54,760 nucleotides of DNA from Woeseiaceae bacterium (GCA_028279985.1 JANQMR010000008.1:1-54760); one strand, 5' to 3'; counted from the first letter of the stretch, positions 6,043 to 14,397 are shown. Notes: a model not told the origin generated them from the letters alone. Translations and numbers: made by a program.

Positions 6043-7230
6043 CTACCTGACGCCGGAGTCCGCCAGGCACCCGGGGAAATCCGAGGGGTTCGCGCACCCG
6101 AGCTGCTGTGAAACCTGCGCAAATTGCGAGCCGAGCATATTGATCGTGTGGACACCGCCACGTTGTCCAAGGGCCCCAACGCCGTAAACGAACAGACGGC
6201 CGAATAGTCCGAAACCTGCCCCACACGCTAGAGCTTTTGCCAAGTCCGTGCCGCTGTAGAGCCCGCTGTCGTAGATAACCTCGATGGTTCCGCCGTGTTT
6301 TTCGGATATGCCGATCAGGCTTTCGATCAAATTGGGCCCCGCATCCAGTTGTCGTGCGCCGTGATTCGAGACAACGATACCATCTGCACCAATTTCCACT
6401 GCAGCGTCTGCATCCTCCATACGGCTGATGCCCTTTATGACAAGCTTCCCTTGCCACACATCCCTGATCTTTCTTAAACTATCCGCATCCACTGAACCCA
6501 TGACGGTTTTATTCATAAAGCTCTGAAGTTCATCGGCGGGGGTGTTCGGCGGCATATAAGGCAGAAGCGTTTTCATTTCAGGCTTACCCGCCTTTGCCAT
6601 GCCTAACAACCACGCCGGCCGTGCGAGCATCTGCAGAATATTTCGCCACGTCATTTTCGGCGGCATAGACAAACCGTTGCGTATGTCTTTGGGACGATAG
6701 CCGAACGTCGGTACGTCTACAGTCACCACCAGCACATCGTAACCTGCTTGTGCGGCTCGACGCAGGATGTCAGCACGCACATCTTCCACCGTAGGATTGT
6801 AAAACTGAAACCAGGCGTAGCCCTGTGCAATCTCGGCGATCGTTTCAAGACTCGCCGACGACACCGTACTCAGTACGTACGGGATTTCCAAGTCTGCCGC
6901 CGCTCGAGCAAGTATTTCCGGCGCATCTGGCCACATCAATCCTTGCAAACCGACTGGCGCGACGCCAAAAGGATAACGATATCTTTTTCCGAAAAGGTTT
7001 ACCGAATAATCCGGTTGGCAGCGTCTTTTCAACAGCGGGCTGTTCAACCTCACCCTTTTGAGATTCGCGCGATTATCCGTGAGCCCGCGTTCGTCTATAC
7101 AACCGCCGTTGAGATAGTCGAAAGCAAACATAGGCATGCGCGACTTCGCCTTACTCTGCAGGTATTCGCCATTAGGGTACCTTGGATCGAAGTAGTCACT
7201 TGGTATGGTTCTTTCTCCCGGCTGCTTCAT
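6043..7230 (-). CDS. FMN-dependent alpha-hydroxy-acid dehydrogenase (LldD/glycolate oxidase family)
   Basis: The 395-residue protein should oxidise an L-2-hydroxyacid such as lactate or glycolate to the 2-oxoacid. Catalytic residues of the family are visible: Y144 (FQFYNP), D172 (TVDVPTFGYRP), K266 (LVIKGI), H290 and R293 (SNHGARQLD). Two oddities occur. The usual SNHGGRQ is SNHGARQ, and the FMN-phosphate loop normally DSG[IV]RRG is DSGLYSG (321-327), losing both arginines. GRP is also GRL in LFGRLFVYG. FMN binding may therefore be altered. A strong GGAGGT precedes the ATG. A REP-like hairpin separates it from the porin gene upstream. Next to an AldA-type dehydrogenase it would complete diol to ketoacid oxidation. 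The precise substrate is unknown. Confidence 0.88.
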   Translation of the reverse strand: MKQPGERTIPSDYFDPRYPNGEYLQSKAKSRMPMFAFDYLNGGCIDERGLTDNRANLKRVRLNSPLLKRRCQPDYSVNLFGKRYRYPFGVAPVGLQGLMWPDAPEILARAAADLEIPYVLSTVSSASLETIAEIAQGYAWFQFYNPTVEDVRADILRRAAQAGYDVLVVTVDVPTFGYRPKDIRNGLSMPPKMTWRNILQMLARPAWLLGMAKAGKPEMKTLLPYMPPNTPADELQSFMNKTVMGSVDADSLRKIRDVWQGKLVIKGISRMEDADAAVEIGADGIVVSNHGARQLDAGPNLIESLIGISEKHGGTIEVIYDSGLYSGTDLAKALACGAGFGLFGRLFVYGVGALGQRGGVHTINMLGSQFAQVSQQLGCANPSDFPGCLADSGVR

Positions 7231-7267
7231 CGGACCTCCAGTCTGCGCAGAAGCGGTCTCACCACCC

Positions 7268-7327
7268 CGTAGGAGCGGCTTCCCGCCGCGATTGTACGCC
7301 GATCGCGGCGGGAAGCCCGCTCCTACG
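7268..7327. repeat. REP-like hairpin (GTAGGAGCGGCTT type)
   Basis: A 25-nt left arm (7268-7292, beginning CGTAGGAGCGGCTTCCCGCC) pairs with 7302-7327 through one bulged base, around a 9-nt loop. Elements with this GTAGGAGCGGCTT core are widespread extragenic palindromes in gammaproteobacteria such as pseudomonads and xanthomonads. It sits between the porin and the hydroxyacid dehydrogenase, where it may block read-through or protect the porin mRNA end. Confidence 0.85.
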
Positions 7328-7364
7328 AGTGTCGTTTCAGAGCTAAGCTTTTTTGCGACCGCTT

Positions 7365-8606
7365 CTAGAACTGGAACGATATCTCGAGACTAAATCCGTC
7401 CCATTCCGCCTCGCCAAGACCACTGGTTTTAAGCCCGCCCGAGTTGGCTTCCTCCCGCTGTTTGACGTACTCCGCTTTCAGGAGTATCGACTTATCAAAC
7501 CAATAACCGACACCAAGCTGAATTCTATCCAACACATTGTCATTGCTCGCGACCCCATCAGATTCGTTTTGAGAAATTGAATACCTGGCCGCAAGATACA
7601 GGCTATCTGAAACAATGTACTGCCCCGTTACGGTTGCGAATCGCATTTCGGCGTCTTGTTCACTAAATTCCGCTGTACCGAAACGACCCAGGTATGAATA
7701 CTCATCCTGAGCAAGACCTAGCTGTGCATGCACCATCAGCTTTTCGTTTTTGTACTGCGCATCCGCCTGGAGTATCGTTGCATCAATTCCGGGGATGATC
7801 CCGACGTGTGTCGTGCGTGAGTCGGGCCCTCCGGTCGAAAACTCGTAGTTATCACCGTCGCCAAGCCCTATCACCGATCCAACCGCGCCTCCGTCAGCCA
7901 GGGTACATACACCCGAGACGCACTGTGCATCGCCGGTCGTCTGGAAGACGCCAAACCCGACGCCGAAGCCATTCTTCGCTTCATAGGTCAGATTTATTTT
8001 GTAGTTATAGCCCGCGTCCTCACTGAAATCGGAAAAGAAACTCGGAGTGGATAATGTAGCATCCCACAGCAATTTTCCCGATCCTACCGGCGCACTGCCC
8101 GTGAGCCAAACACCCTGTTCCGCAGTAATCAGGTCTACCGGACTATTGCCAATCATCGGGTTGCCCTGCACGACGGCGCCGTCGGAGTACTTCAAGAAAG
8201 CCATGCTTCCTGCGTAAGCTATGATGTTTCCAATTCGAATCTCGTTGTTGTCATTGGGCTTGTAAGCAAGCCATGCAAGATCCTGAGAAATTCCGTACCG
8301 GGTGAGTGACGAAAAGTCGTTTGGCTCCTCGGCAAGCTCTGCAAACACGCTGAATTTGTCGTTGATTTTTCCAGTGATCTGAATGCCATATCTCAATCTC
8401 TGAAAACCCGATTGAGCCTCTGTATCAGAGAGTCGAAACGCGGCACCGCTAACTTCTATCGGCGATTGCCACCCTTGCGCTATGAACCCATCCAGACTAA
8501 CTCTGTCTATCCAATCAGCTTTCTCTTTTGAATATGCCGGAGCGGCCACTAAGGTGCCGATACAGATGACTGCGCTAAAGAGCTGGCTTTTTTTTCGAAA
8601 AGACAT
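7365..8606 (-). CDS. Outer-membrane porin-like beta-barrel
   Basis: The 413-residue product has a signal peptide (1-26, ending APAYSKEK). A mature chain of alternating short amphipathic strands and loops follows, with many aromatic girdle residues, and it ends in EISFQF with the terminal Phe typical of outer-membrane barrels. Segments such as VSLDGFIAQGW, RLRYGIQITGKINDKFSVFAEL and IQLGVGYWFDKSILLKAEYVKQRE look like barrel strands. One loop has a Cys pair (CVSGVC). It is probably an uptake channel for the substrate of the neighbouring oxidation enzymes, although the substrate is inferred from position only. GAAGGGGATC precedes the ATG. A sigma-54 promoter lies about 105 bp upstream. It is divergent from aldA. 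Confidence 0.82.
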   Translation of the reverse strand: MSFRKKSQLFSAVICIGTLVAAPAYSKEKADWIDRVSLDGFIAQGWQSPIEVSGAAFRLSDTEAQSGFQRLRYGIQITGKINDKFSVFAELAEEPNDFSSLTRYGISQDLAWLAYKPNDNNEIRIGNIIAYAGSMAFLKYSDGAVVQGNPMIGNSPVDLITAEQGVWLTGSAPVGSGKLLWDATLSTPSFFSDFSEDAGYNYKINLTYEAKNGFGVGFGVFQTTGDAQCVSGVCTLADGGAVGSVIGLGDGDNYEFSTGGPDSRTTHVGIIPGIDATILQADAQYKNEKLMVHAQLGLAQDEYSYLGRFGTAEFSEQDAEMRFATVTGQYIVSDSLYLAARYSISQNESDGVASNDNVLDRIQLGVGYWFDKSILLKAEYVKQREEANSGGLKTSGLGEAEWDGFSLEISFQF

Positions 8607-8711
8607 ATTTGATCCCCTTCAATTTATGATCTTGGCAGCACCGCTAGCCCCACTTACTTCGCACGCAAAGTGCGATGAAGCCGAAGATTAGGAGTGTCCG
8701 AATCATCTATA

Positions 8712-8727
8712 AGCAAGATATGCACCA
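8712..8727 (-). promoter_or_regulatory. Sigma-54 promoter of the porin gene
   Basis: The minus-strand sequence TGGTGCATATCTTGCT has an exact TTGCT -12 element, GG-N10-GC spacing and a 4/6 match at -24. It is about 105 bp before the porin ATG, close to the spacing at the PQQ dehydrogenase. Confidence 0.65.
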
Positions 8728-8864
8728 AAAAGATGGGGCAACGACAATATTTCTCCTTGATCGACATAGGTATCTGTATTTCAAATCAATTTCCGGAACT
8801 GGAGGCAAGCTGCCTTCAACGGACCGGCTATAAATGAAATGGCACCAATGTCGCGTTAACTGGC

Positions 8865-8876
8865 GACACATGTGTC
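8865..8876. promoter_or_regulatory. Candidate shared activator site GACACATGTGTC
   Basis: This perfect 12-bp palindrome with GACA/TGTC ends lies about 150 bp from the porin -12 and about 185 bp from the aldA -12. One bound activator could therefore serve both directions. It resembles the dyad at 5951-5966. Confidence 0.55.
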
Positions 8877-8928
8877 AGAAAGATCCCATCGGAGGAGGCA
8901 CCAACGTCCCTACGAACACAGTAGGCAC

Positions 8929-8957
8929 GTCTGTATGTTTTCTTAAACAAGACAGAC
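8929..8957. promoter_or_regulatory. Inverted repeat GTCTGT...ACAGAC
   Basis: GTCTGT-A-TGTTT pairs with AAACA-AG-ACAGAC around TCTT, with a one-base offset. Its ends share the GACA/TGTC flavour of the other dyads. It lies about 100 bp upstream of the aldA sigma-54 promoter and could be a second activator site or an mRNA hairpin. Confidence 0.4.
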
Positions 8958-9047
8958 CGATCATTTACAGGTGCTATTAGCGCTTTTAGGCGCGATTTTC
9001 CTTTTTTGGAATCCATTTTGGCGAGCCAAGCAAACACGCTACCCATC

Positions 9048-9063
9048 TGGCACGCTTCCTGCT
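9048..9063 (+). promoter_or_regulatory. Sigma-54 promoter of aldA
   Basis: TGGCACGCTTCCTGCT has a perfect -24 TGGCAC, GG-N10-GC spacing and a -12 of CTGCT (one mismatch). It lies about 108 bp before the aldA ATG. Confidence 0.85.
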
Positions 9064-9170
9064 TGTTCCATCACCAGTGTCTGCGCACCTTTGGATATGG
9101 AAATCCCCCAGCCTGTGCGGCCGCAACACCCGACTCAGAAGCTATAAGCAGATAATGAAGAGGAACAGCT

Positions 9171-10604
9171 ATGAACCAAGAGCAAAAGAACTTTATCGAT
9201 GGGGTTTTCACGTCAACATCGACCAGCAACTTGGAAGTGACAAACCCTTCTAATCAGGAAATTCTAGGCTACGTTCCAGAAACCGACAGCGAAGAAGTCG
9301 AAGCAGCCATCGACGCGGCCAGACGCGCGCAACCGGCATGGGCCGCATTACCGGCGGTGGAGAGAGCCGGGTACCTCCGTCGAATGGCGGAGGCCATACG
9401 CAGGCACCGGGAAGAACTGGCCGACACGATACTCAAGGAACAGGGCAAGGTACAGGCACTTGCGATGACGGAGGTCGATTTTACTGCAGACTACATCGAC
9501 TACATGGCCGAATGGGGGCGTCGTATTGAAGGCGAGATTATCGAGAGTGATCGTCCGAACGAAAACATACTGCTTTTTAGAAAACCTCTGGGAGTCGTCG
9601 CGGGAATCTTGCCGTGGAATTTTCCGTTTTTCCTGATTGCGAGGAAGATGGCGCCGGCACTGATTACCGGCAATACCATCGTGATCAAGCCGAGCGAAGA
9701 AACGCCGTTGAACGCCTTTCTCTTTGCGAAATACATCAGTGACATCGGCCTGCCGCCGGGCGTCTTCAACCTCGTCGGTGGACGAGGAGCGAGCGTCGGG
9801 GCGCAGCTTTCGTCGAGCCCCAAAGTGGATATGGTCAGTTTCACCGGTAGCGTGTTGACCGGCACACGCATCATGTCGGCTGCCTCCGCCAACCTTACCA
9901 AGGTAAACCTCGAGTTGGGCGGTAAAGCACCTGCGATCGTAATGGACGACGCCGATCTTGAGCTGGCAGTATCTGCCATTCGCGACTCTCGTGTCATCAA
10001 TACCGGTCAGGTATGCAACTGTGCCGAGCGGGTATACGTGCAACGCGGTGTCGCGGCCGAGTTTATCGACAAGGTCAGCAAATCCATGGCCGCCACCCGT
10101 TTCGGCGACCCTGGCCAGACAAGAGATCTCGACATGGGACCGCTGGTAAACATGCGGGGCCTCGAGAATGTGGAAGATGCGGTTGCCGGCGCCGTCGCCG
10201 CGGGCGCCGAAGTCGTAGTGGGTGGGTCGCGCGCCGATTTGGACGCAGGTTTTCACTATCTTCCGACAGTTTTGACCAACTGCTCGACCGACATGAATAT
10301 TATGCAAAAAGAGACATTTGGGCCCGTTCTTCCAATCCAGATTTTCGATTCCCTCGATGAAGCCATAGCCTTGTCAAACAACAGTGATTACGGGCTTACA
10401 TCGTCTGTTTATACCCAGGATCTCAGCACCGCGATGCGTGCATGCAAAGGCCTTCAGTTCGGCGAAACCTACGTCAACCGAGAGAATTTCGAAGCCATGC
10501 AAGGATTCCATGCCGGCTGCAGAAAATCGGGCATCGGCGGCGCCGATGGAAAACACGGCCTCTACGAGAATACGGCAACGCAAGTGGTTTATCTCCAGTA
10601 CTGA
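9171..10604 (+). CDS. aldA: AldA-type lactaldehyde/glycolaldehyde dehydrogenase
   Basis: This 477-residue NAD-dependent aldehyde dehydrogenase is recognisably close to E. coli AldA along its length. Shared stretches include FTADYIDYMAEW, ENILLFRKPLGV, GILPWNFPFFLIARKMAPAL, RVINTGQVCNCAERVYVQ and ETYVNRENFEAMQGFHAG. Catalytic residues are E248 in LELGG and C282 in GQVCNC. AldA oxidises L-lactaldehyde to L-lactate and glycolaldehyde to glycolate in the cytoplasm. The nearby FMN hydroxyacid dehydrogenase would accept either product. The ATG has GAGGAACAGCT upstream, and a sigma-54 promoter precedes it. The adjacent PQQ dehydrogenase could generate the aldehyde from a diol. Confidence 0.93.
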   Translation: MNQEQKNFIDGVFTSTSTSNLEVTNPSNQEILGYVPETDSEEVEAAIDAARRAQPAWAALPAVERAGYLRRMAEAIRRHREELADTILKEQGKVQALAMTEVDFTADYIDYMAEWGRRIEGEIIESDRPNENILLFRKPLGVVAGILPWNFPFFLIARKMAPALITGNTIVIKPSEETPLNAFLFAKYISDIGLPPGVFNLVGGRGASVGAQLSSSPKVDMVSFTGSVLTGTRIMSAASANLTKVNLELGGKAPAIVMDDADLELAVSAIRDSRVINTGQVCNCAERVYVQRGVAAEFIDKVSKSMAATRFGDPGQTRDLDMGPLVNMRGLENVEDAVAGAVAAGAEVVVGGSRADLDAGFHYLPTVLTNCSTDMNIMQKETFGPVLPIQIFDSLDEAIALSNNSDYGLTSSVYTQDLSTAMRACKGLQFGETYVNRENFEAMQGFHAGCRKSGIGGADGKHGLYENTATQVVYLQY

Positions 10605-10648
10605 TCGAAACGTTACTTGCGAGGCCGCTGAGGATCTTTCTCAACGCG

Positions 10649-10683
10649 CGGCCGCCATCGCACGGCCGCTGGTCTTGTATAAT
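10649..10683 (+). promoter_or_regulatory. GC hairpin followed by TATAAT box before the TonB receptor
   Basis: GCGGCCG (10649-10655) pairs with CGGCCGC (10664-10670) and could end the aldA transcript, although no T-run follows. An exact TATAAT follows at 10678-10683, 39 bp before the receptor GTG. No good -35 is seen 17 bp upstream of it. Confidence 0.45.
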
Positions 10684-10722
10684 GCGCCTAGAACGAGAAC
10701 ACACAAAAGCGAGGATTTGCCC

Positions 10723-12819
10723 GTGAAGCACGCGATCGGCGGCTGGTTATCTGTGAGCCTGGTGGCACTGGTTGCTGCGCCAACCGCCGTGTGGGCGCAG
10801 CTTGCGGCGGCTCCGGAGGCGCGCGACACGACCGGGATCGACGAAATCGAGGTGCGCGCAACGCGCATGCCCAAGCCGCTCGACAAGGTTCCGGCAGCGA
10901 TTAGCGTCGTCACGAAGGAGGCGATCCAGCGCGGCCGTCAACAGCTCGGCCTCGACGAATCCCTGGCCGCGGTGCCAGGTCTGTTCATGCAGGGCCGTTA
11001 CAATTTCGCGCAAGACCTGCGCATCGCGATACGCGGCTTCGGGGCGCGTTCGAATTTCGGCATTCGCGGCGTCAAGATACTGGTCGACGGCATTCCCGAG
11101 TCCTTGCCGGATGGGCAGGCGCAGTCCGACGGCATCGACTTGGGCTCGGCCGGGCAAATCGAAGTCATTCGCGGCCCCGCATCTTCGCTGTACGGTAACG
11201 CGTCGGGTGGGGTCATTCACATCGCGACCGAGCGCGGGCCGACGGAGCCCTTCGTCGAAAGCCGGCTGTCCGTCGGCGACTTCGACTTCAGGAAGATTCA
11301 GCTAAAAGCGGGCGGCGACACGGGGCGACTGAATTATCTGGTCAACATTTCGGAGCTGCAGTACGACGGCCATCGCGACCACAGCGAGGCCGAAGACACA
11401 CTACTCAACGCCCGGTTTGTCTACACGATCGACGACAGCTCGGAATTCGGTGTCGTCGTCAACGTGACCGATCAGCCCGTTGCCAACGATCCGGGCGGCA
11501 TCACGCTACAGGATGCGCAGGCAGACCCCACTCAGGCGCGGCAGCGAAACGTCGATTTCGACGCAGGCGAGGCGCTCGACCAGCAGCGCCTCGGACTCGA
11601 TTACCGTAAGGCGATCGGCGACAAGGGCGAGCTTCAGCTACGCAACTACTACGTCTGGCGCGAGTTCGCGAACAAGCTGCCGTTTACGGGCGGCGGCGCG
11701 GTGCAGTTCGACCGGTCTTTTGTGGGCGGCGGCGCGAGCTACACTCATGCGGGCAGCTTCCGGGACCGACCGAACACCTTGATTGTCGGCTTCGACATCG
11801 ACCGGCAGGACGACGAGCGACGACGCTTCGATAACAACATGGGCGTACTCGGCGCGTTGGCGTTCGACCAGACCGAATTGGTGACGAGCCTCGGTGTGTT
11901 CATCCAAAACGAAATCGAACTCAGCGACGACCTGGCGTTGACTGCCGGCCTGCGCTACGACGAAGTGGAGTTCGACGTCGACGACAACTTCTTAAACGAC
12001 GGCGACGACTCCGGACAACGTACGCTCAGCGAAACGAGCCCGATGTTCGGGCTCGTCTATTCGGTAACGGACTCCACGAGCCTCTATGCGACTTACTCCA
12101 CGTCATTCGAGACACCGACGACGACCGAGTTCGCAAACCCCAGCGGCGCCGGCGGTTTCAATCCCGACATCGATCCGCAGGCAGCCGAGAACTTCGAAGT
12201 CGGTATTCGCGGCCTGATTGGGCACCGCAACCGCTACGAGGTATCCGTGTTCACAATGGACGTCGATGACGAACTCATACCGTTCGAGCTCGCGTCGCAG
12301 CCCGGCCGGGATTTCTTCTCGAACGCCGGTAAATCCTCGCGGCGCGGCGCCGAGCTCGCGTTCTCGAGCGAACTGATCGACAATCTGAGTTTGACGCTCG
12401 CCTACACCTACTCGGACTTCGAGTTCGACCGTTTCCTGGATGACAACGGCAACGACTTCTCGGGGAATGCCATCCCGGGTATTCCGGACGATTTGCTGCG
12501 CGCCGAACTCGCATACCGGCATCCGTCGGGTTTTTACGGGGTGGTAGACGTGCTCGATGTCGGCAGCTTCTTCGTCGACAACGCAAACAGCGTCGCCACC
12601 GAGTCCTATACGGTCGCGAATCTGCGCGCGGGTTTCAACGACCTGCGCTTCGGACGCTGGGTCGTTTCGCCGTTCGTCGGCATCAGTAATTTGAGCGATG
12701 AAGACTACCCCGCGAACGTTCGCATCAACGCCTTCGGCGGGCGCTTCTTCGAACCCGCGCCGGACCGGCACTACTACGGCGGCGTCTCCATCCGGTACAC
12801 ATTTGCATCAGACCGTTGA
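10723..12819 (+). CDS. TonB-dependent outer-membrane receptor
   Basis: The 698-residue protein is a ligand-gated outer-membrane transporter energised by TonB. GTG at 10723 is chosen because a signal peptide starts there (MKHAIGGWLSVSLVALVAAPTAVWAQ) with GAGGA upstream; the open frame before it overlaps aldA. A plug domain follows (DEIEVRATRMPKPLDKVPAAISVVT ... VPGLFMQGRYNFAQDLRIAIRGFGARSNFGIRGVKILVDGIPE ... VIRGPASSLYGNASGGVIHI), then a barrel of about 550 residues. There is no N-terminal STN signalling domain. The plug resembles FecA-like and other ferric-chelate receptors, but the ligand cannot be fixed. From here on the DNA is visibly more GC-rich than in the island upstream. It converges on the histidine kinase gene. 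Confidence 0.92.
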   Translation: MKHAIGGWLSVSLVALVAAPTAVWAQLAAAPEARDTTGIDEIEVRATRMPKPLDKVPAAISVVTKEAIQRGRQQLGLDESLAAVPGLFMQGRYNFAQDLRIAIRGFGARSNFGIRGVKILVDGIPESLPDGQAQSDGIDLGSAGQIEVIRGPASSLYGNASGGVIHIATERGPTEPFVESRLSVGDFDFRKIQLKAGGDTGRLNYLVNISELQYDGHRDHSEAEDTLLNARFVYTIDDSSEFGVVVNVTDQPVANDPGGITLQDAQADPTQARQRNVDFDAGEALDQQRLGLDYRKAIGDKGELQLRNYYVWREFANKLPFTGGGAVQFDRSFVGGGASYTHAGSFRDRPNTLIVGFDIDRQDDERRRFDNNMGVLGALAFDQTELVTSLGVFIQNEIELSDDLALTAGLRYDEVEFDVDDNFLNDGDDSGQRTLSETSPMFGLVYSVTDSTSLYATYSTSFETPTTTEFANPSGAGGFNPDIDPQAAENFEVGIRGLIGHRNRYEVSVFTMDVDDELIPFELASQPGRDFFSNAGKSSRRGAELAFSSELIDNLSLTLAYTYSDFEFDRFLDDNGNDFSGNAIPGIPDDLLRAELAYRHPSGFYGVVDVLDVGSFFVDNANSVATESYTVANLRAGFNDLRFGRWVVSPFVGISNLSDEDYPANVRINAFGGRFFEPAPDRHYYGGVSIRYTFASDR

Positions 12820-12868
12820 CTTGCGGTCGACCATCCGCAGCTTGATCCAGTCCGTCGACGAATAAACG

Positions 12869-12895
12869 CAGGAGGTCTGCATTTTACGCCTCCTG
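12869..12895. terminator. Possible bidirectional terminator between convergent genes
   Basis: CAGGAGG (12869-12875) pairs with CCTCCTG (12889-12895), with TTTT in the loop, in the 174-bp gap between the receptor and the kinase genes. The stem is short and no U-run follows on either side. Confidence 0.4.
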
Positions 12896-12993
12896 GACCG
12901 ATACGCTTCGATGGTTGCATATATCGGCATTCCGACTACGCCAATCCTCGGCGGAGCGTAATTGTCATAGAACAGGACACCAGAAGGAGCCGA

Positions 12994-14397
12994 TCAAAGC
13001 TGCAACGCGAATCTCGCCCCGCCGCCTGCCGCGTTGTCGATGGAAACCTTGCCGCCGTGCAGGCTCATGACGGCCTTGACGATGGCCAGTCCGAGGCCGT
13101 GGCCCTTGCGATTCGGCGGGCGCTTGGCAAAGGGTTCGAAAATGAGCTCGGCCTCGGTCGCGACGACGCCGGGCCCTTGATCCTGAACCGAGACGATGCC
13201 CGCCCGGTCGACCCGAATCAGTACCGTATCGCCCGCATTGCTGAAGGAAACCGCGTTGTCGACGAGATTCGCGATCGCGACGTGCAGCAGGCTTTCGTCT
13301 CCCTTGACGACGTGCTCGTCCACGTCCGCCTGCAATTCGACCTCGACTTCCCGCTCTATGGCCAGCGGAGCCCGATCGGCGACAACGGCCCGCGCTACCT
13401 TGACGAGATCGACCTCGTCCGGCAATCCGTCCCTACCCTGTATGCTCATCAGGCGTAATAGCTGCTCGACCAGGACCGCCATGCGCCGCATGTCGTCGCG
13501 CAGCTCGCGCTTGACGGACGAGTCGGGCAGCTCCTCGAGGCGCGTGCGCAAGATCGTCATCGGCGTTCGCATCTCGTGCGCCGCCGCCGCCAGAAAGAAA
13601 TGCTGCTGCTCCTGATTCTCCTGCAAGCGCAAGACCATTTGATTGATCGCCCGGACGAGCGGCAGGACCTCGGTCGGAATCCCTTCTTCGGGCAGCAGTT
13701 GCCGCCCGCGCCGGCCGGCGTCGATCGATTCGGCGACTCTTGCCACGCGCCGTAAGGACTTGGTCGCAAGCAGCAGGACGACCCCGGCAATCAGGATGAA
13801 CACCAATGCCGCGGCGAACAACTCCTTCGATATGTTCCAGAAGAAAAGGAGCCTGTCCACCCTGAATATCGATTCGTTGAACTCCGTCGGATGCGCAACC
13901 CCAGCATACTCGATGTAACTCTTCTCGCCGTTACACTCCCGGTAATACACATGCGTAGTGACACCGTCGTCGTCGAACTTCCCGGACCAGAAGCCCCTCG
14001 TGGCGCAGTCCTCGGGATCCACCGTCTCGAAAAACGACTCAAGCTCCGGATGACTGAAATCGATCGCCTCCCGCCATTTCGGCGCATCGCCGAACTGTAT
14101 GCTGCGATCACCCCGGTGCACGTAGTAGCGAAACCCCGGGTTTGCAGCCGCCACTTTCGCGAGTAGGTCGGAATCGCCGAGCCTGTCGACGGCCTGCGCA
14201 TCGGCACCGTAGACGGCGCCGACGATTTCCCGTCCCACCAGACTGCGCGTCCGATCGAGCGGGTCGCGGGCGTCCAGATACTTCAGATAGGGTATGACCG
14301 CGACATAGACGAACGCGAACACCAGGAAGATCATCGTCAACGCCGTCGTCTGTGCCAACAGCGACCGGCGCCAACGGGTCAGTCTGCCGAGTTTCAT
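12994..14397 (-). CDS. Sensor histidine kinase
   Basis: The 467-residue membrane kinase has a TM helix at about 20-37, a periplasmic sensor of about 150 residues and a second TM at about 190-212. A short HAMP-like linker, a dimerisation helix with H274 in AAAAHEMRTPM, and an ATPase domain follow (N381 in NLVDNAVSF, DQGPG 406-410, GHGLGL 432-437). It should phosphorylate the response regulator whose gene overlaps its ATG by four bases (ATGA). The sensor has a Cys pair (EDCATR, YRECNG), which could form a disulfide and sense periplasmic redox, although this is speculation. The signal and target genes are unknown. It lies downstream of the TPR/VWA gene series, a possible functional link. Confidence 0.93.
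   Translation of the reverse strand: MKLGRLTRWRRSLLAQTTALTMIFLVFAFVYVAVIPYLKYLDARDPLDRTRSLVGREIVGAVYGADAQAVDRLGDSDLLAKVAAANPGFRYYVHRGDRSIQFGDAPKWREAIDFSHPELESFFETVDPEDCATRGFWSGKFDDDGVTTHVYYRECNGEKSYIEYAGVAHPTEFNESIFRVDRLLFFWNISKELFAAALVFILIAGVVLLLATKSLRRVARVAESIDAGRRGRQLLPEEGIPTEVLPLVRAINQMVLRLQENQEQQHFFLAAAAHEMRTPMTILRTRLEELPDSSVKRELRDDMRRMAVLVEQLLRLMSIQGRDGLPDEVDLVKVARAVVADRAPLAIEREVEVELQADVDEHVVKGDESLLHVAIANLVDNAVSFSNAGDTVLIRVDRAGIVSVQDQGPGVVATEAELIFEPFAKRPPNRKGHGLGLAIVKAVMSLHGGKVSIDNAAGGGARFALQL

Larger units (their letters stand above)
8607..9170. other. Divergent control region between porin and aldA
   Basis: This 564-bp region contains no convincing gene. It carries sigma-54 promoters pointing both ways (8712-8727 minus, 9048-9063 plus), a perfect 12-bp palindrome (8865-8876) placed between them, and a 29-bp inverted repeat (8929-8957). 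It is noticeably A/T-richer than the coding flanks. Confidence 0.75.

Noticed and set aside
8840..8855. Plus-strand TGGCACCAATGTCGCG resembling a sigma-54 promoter
   Set aside because: Spacing fits, but it lies over 300 bp upstream of aldA and ahead of the activator dyads; the site at 9048-9063 is better placed.
8828..9046. 72-codon open frame on the minus strand in the porin-aldA gap
   Set aside because: It has no family features and covers the regulatory dyads; a control region explains the stretch better.
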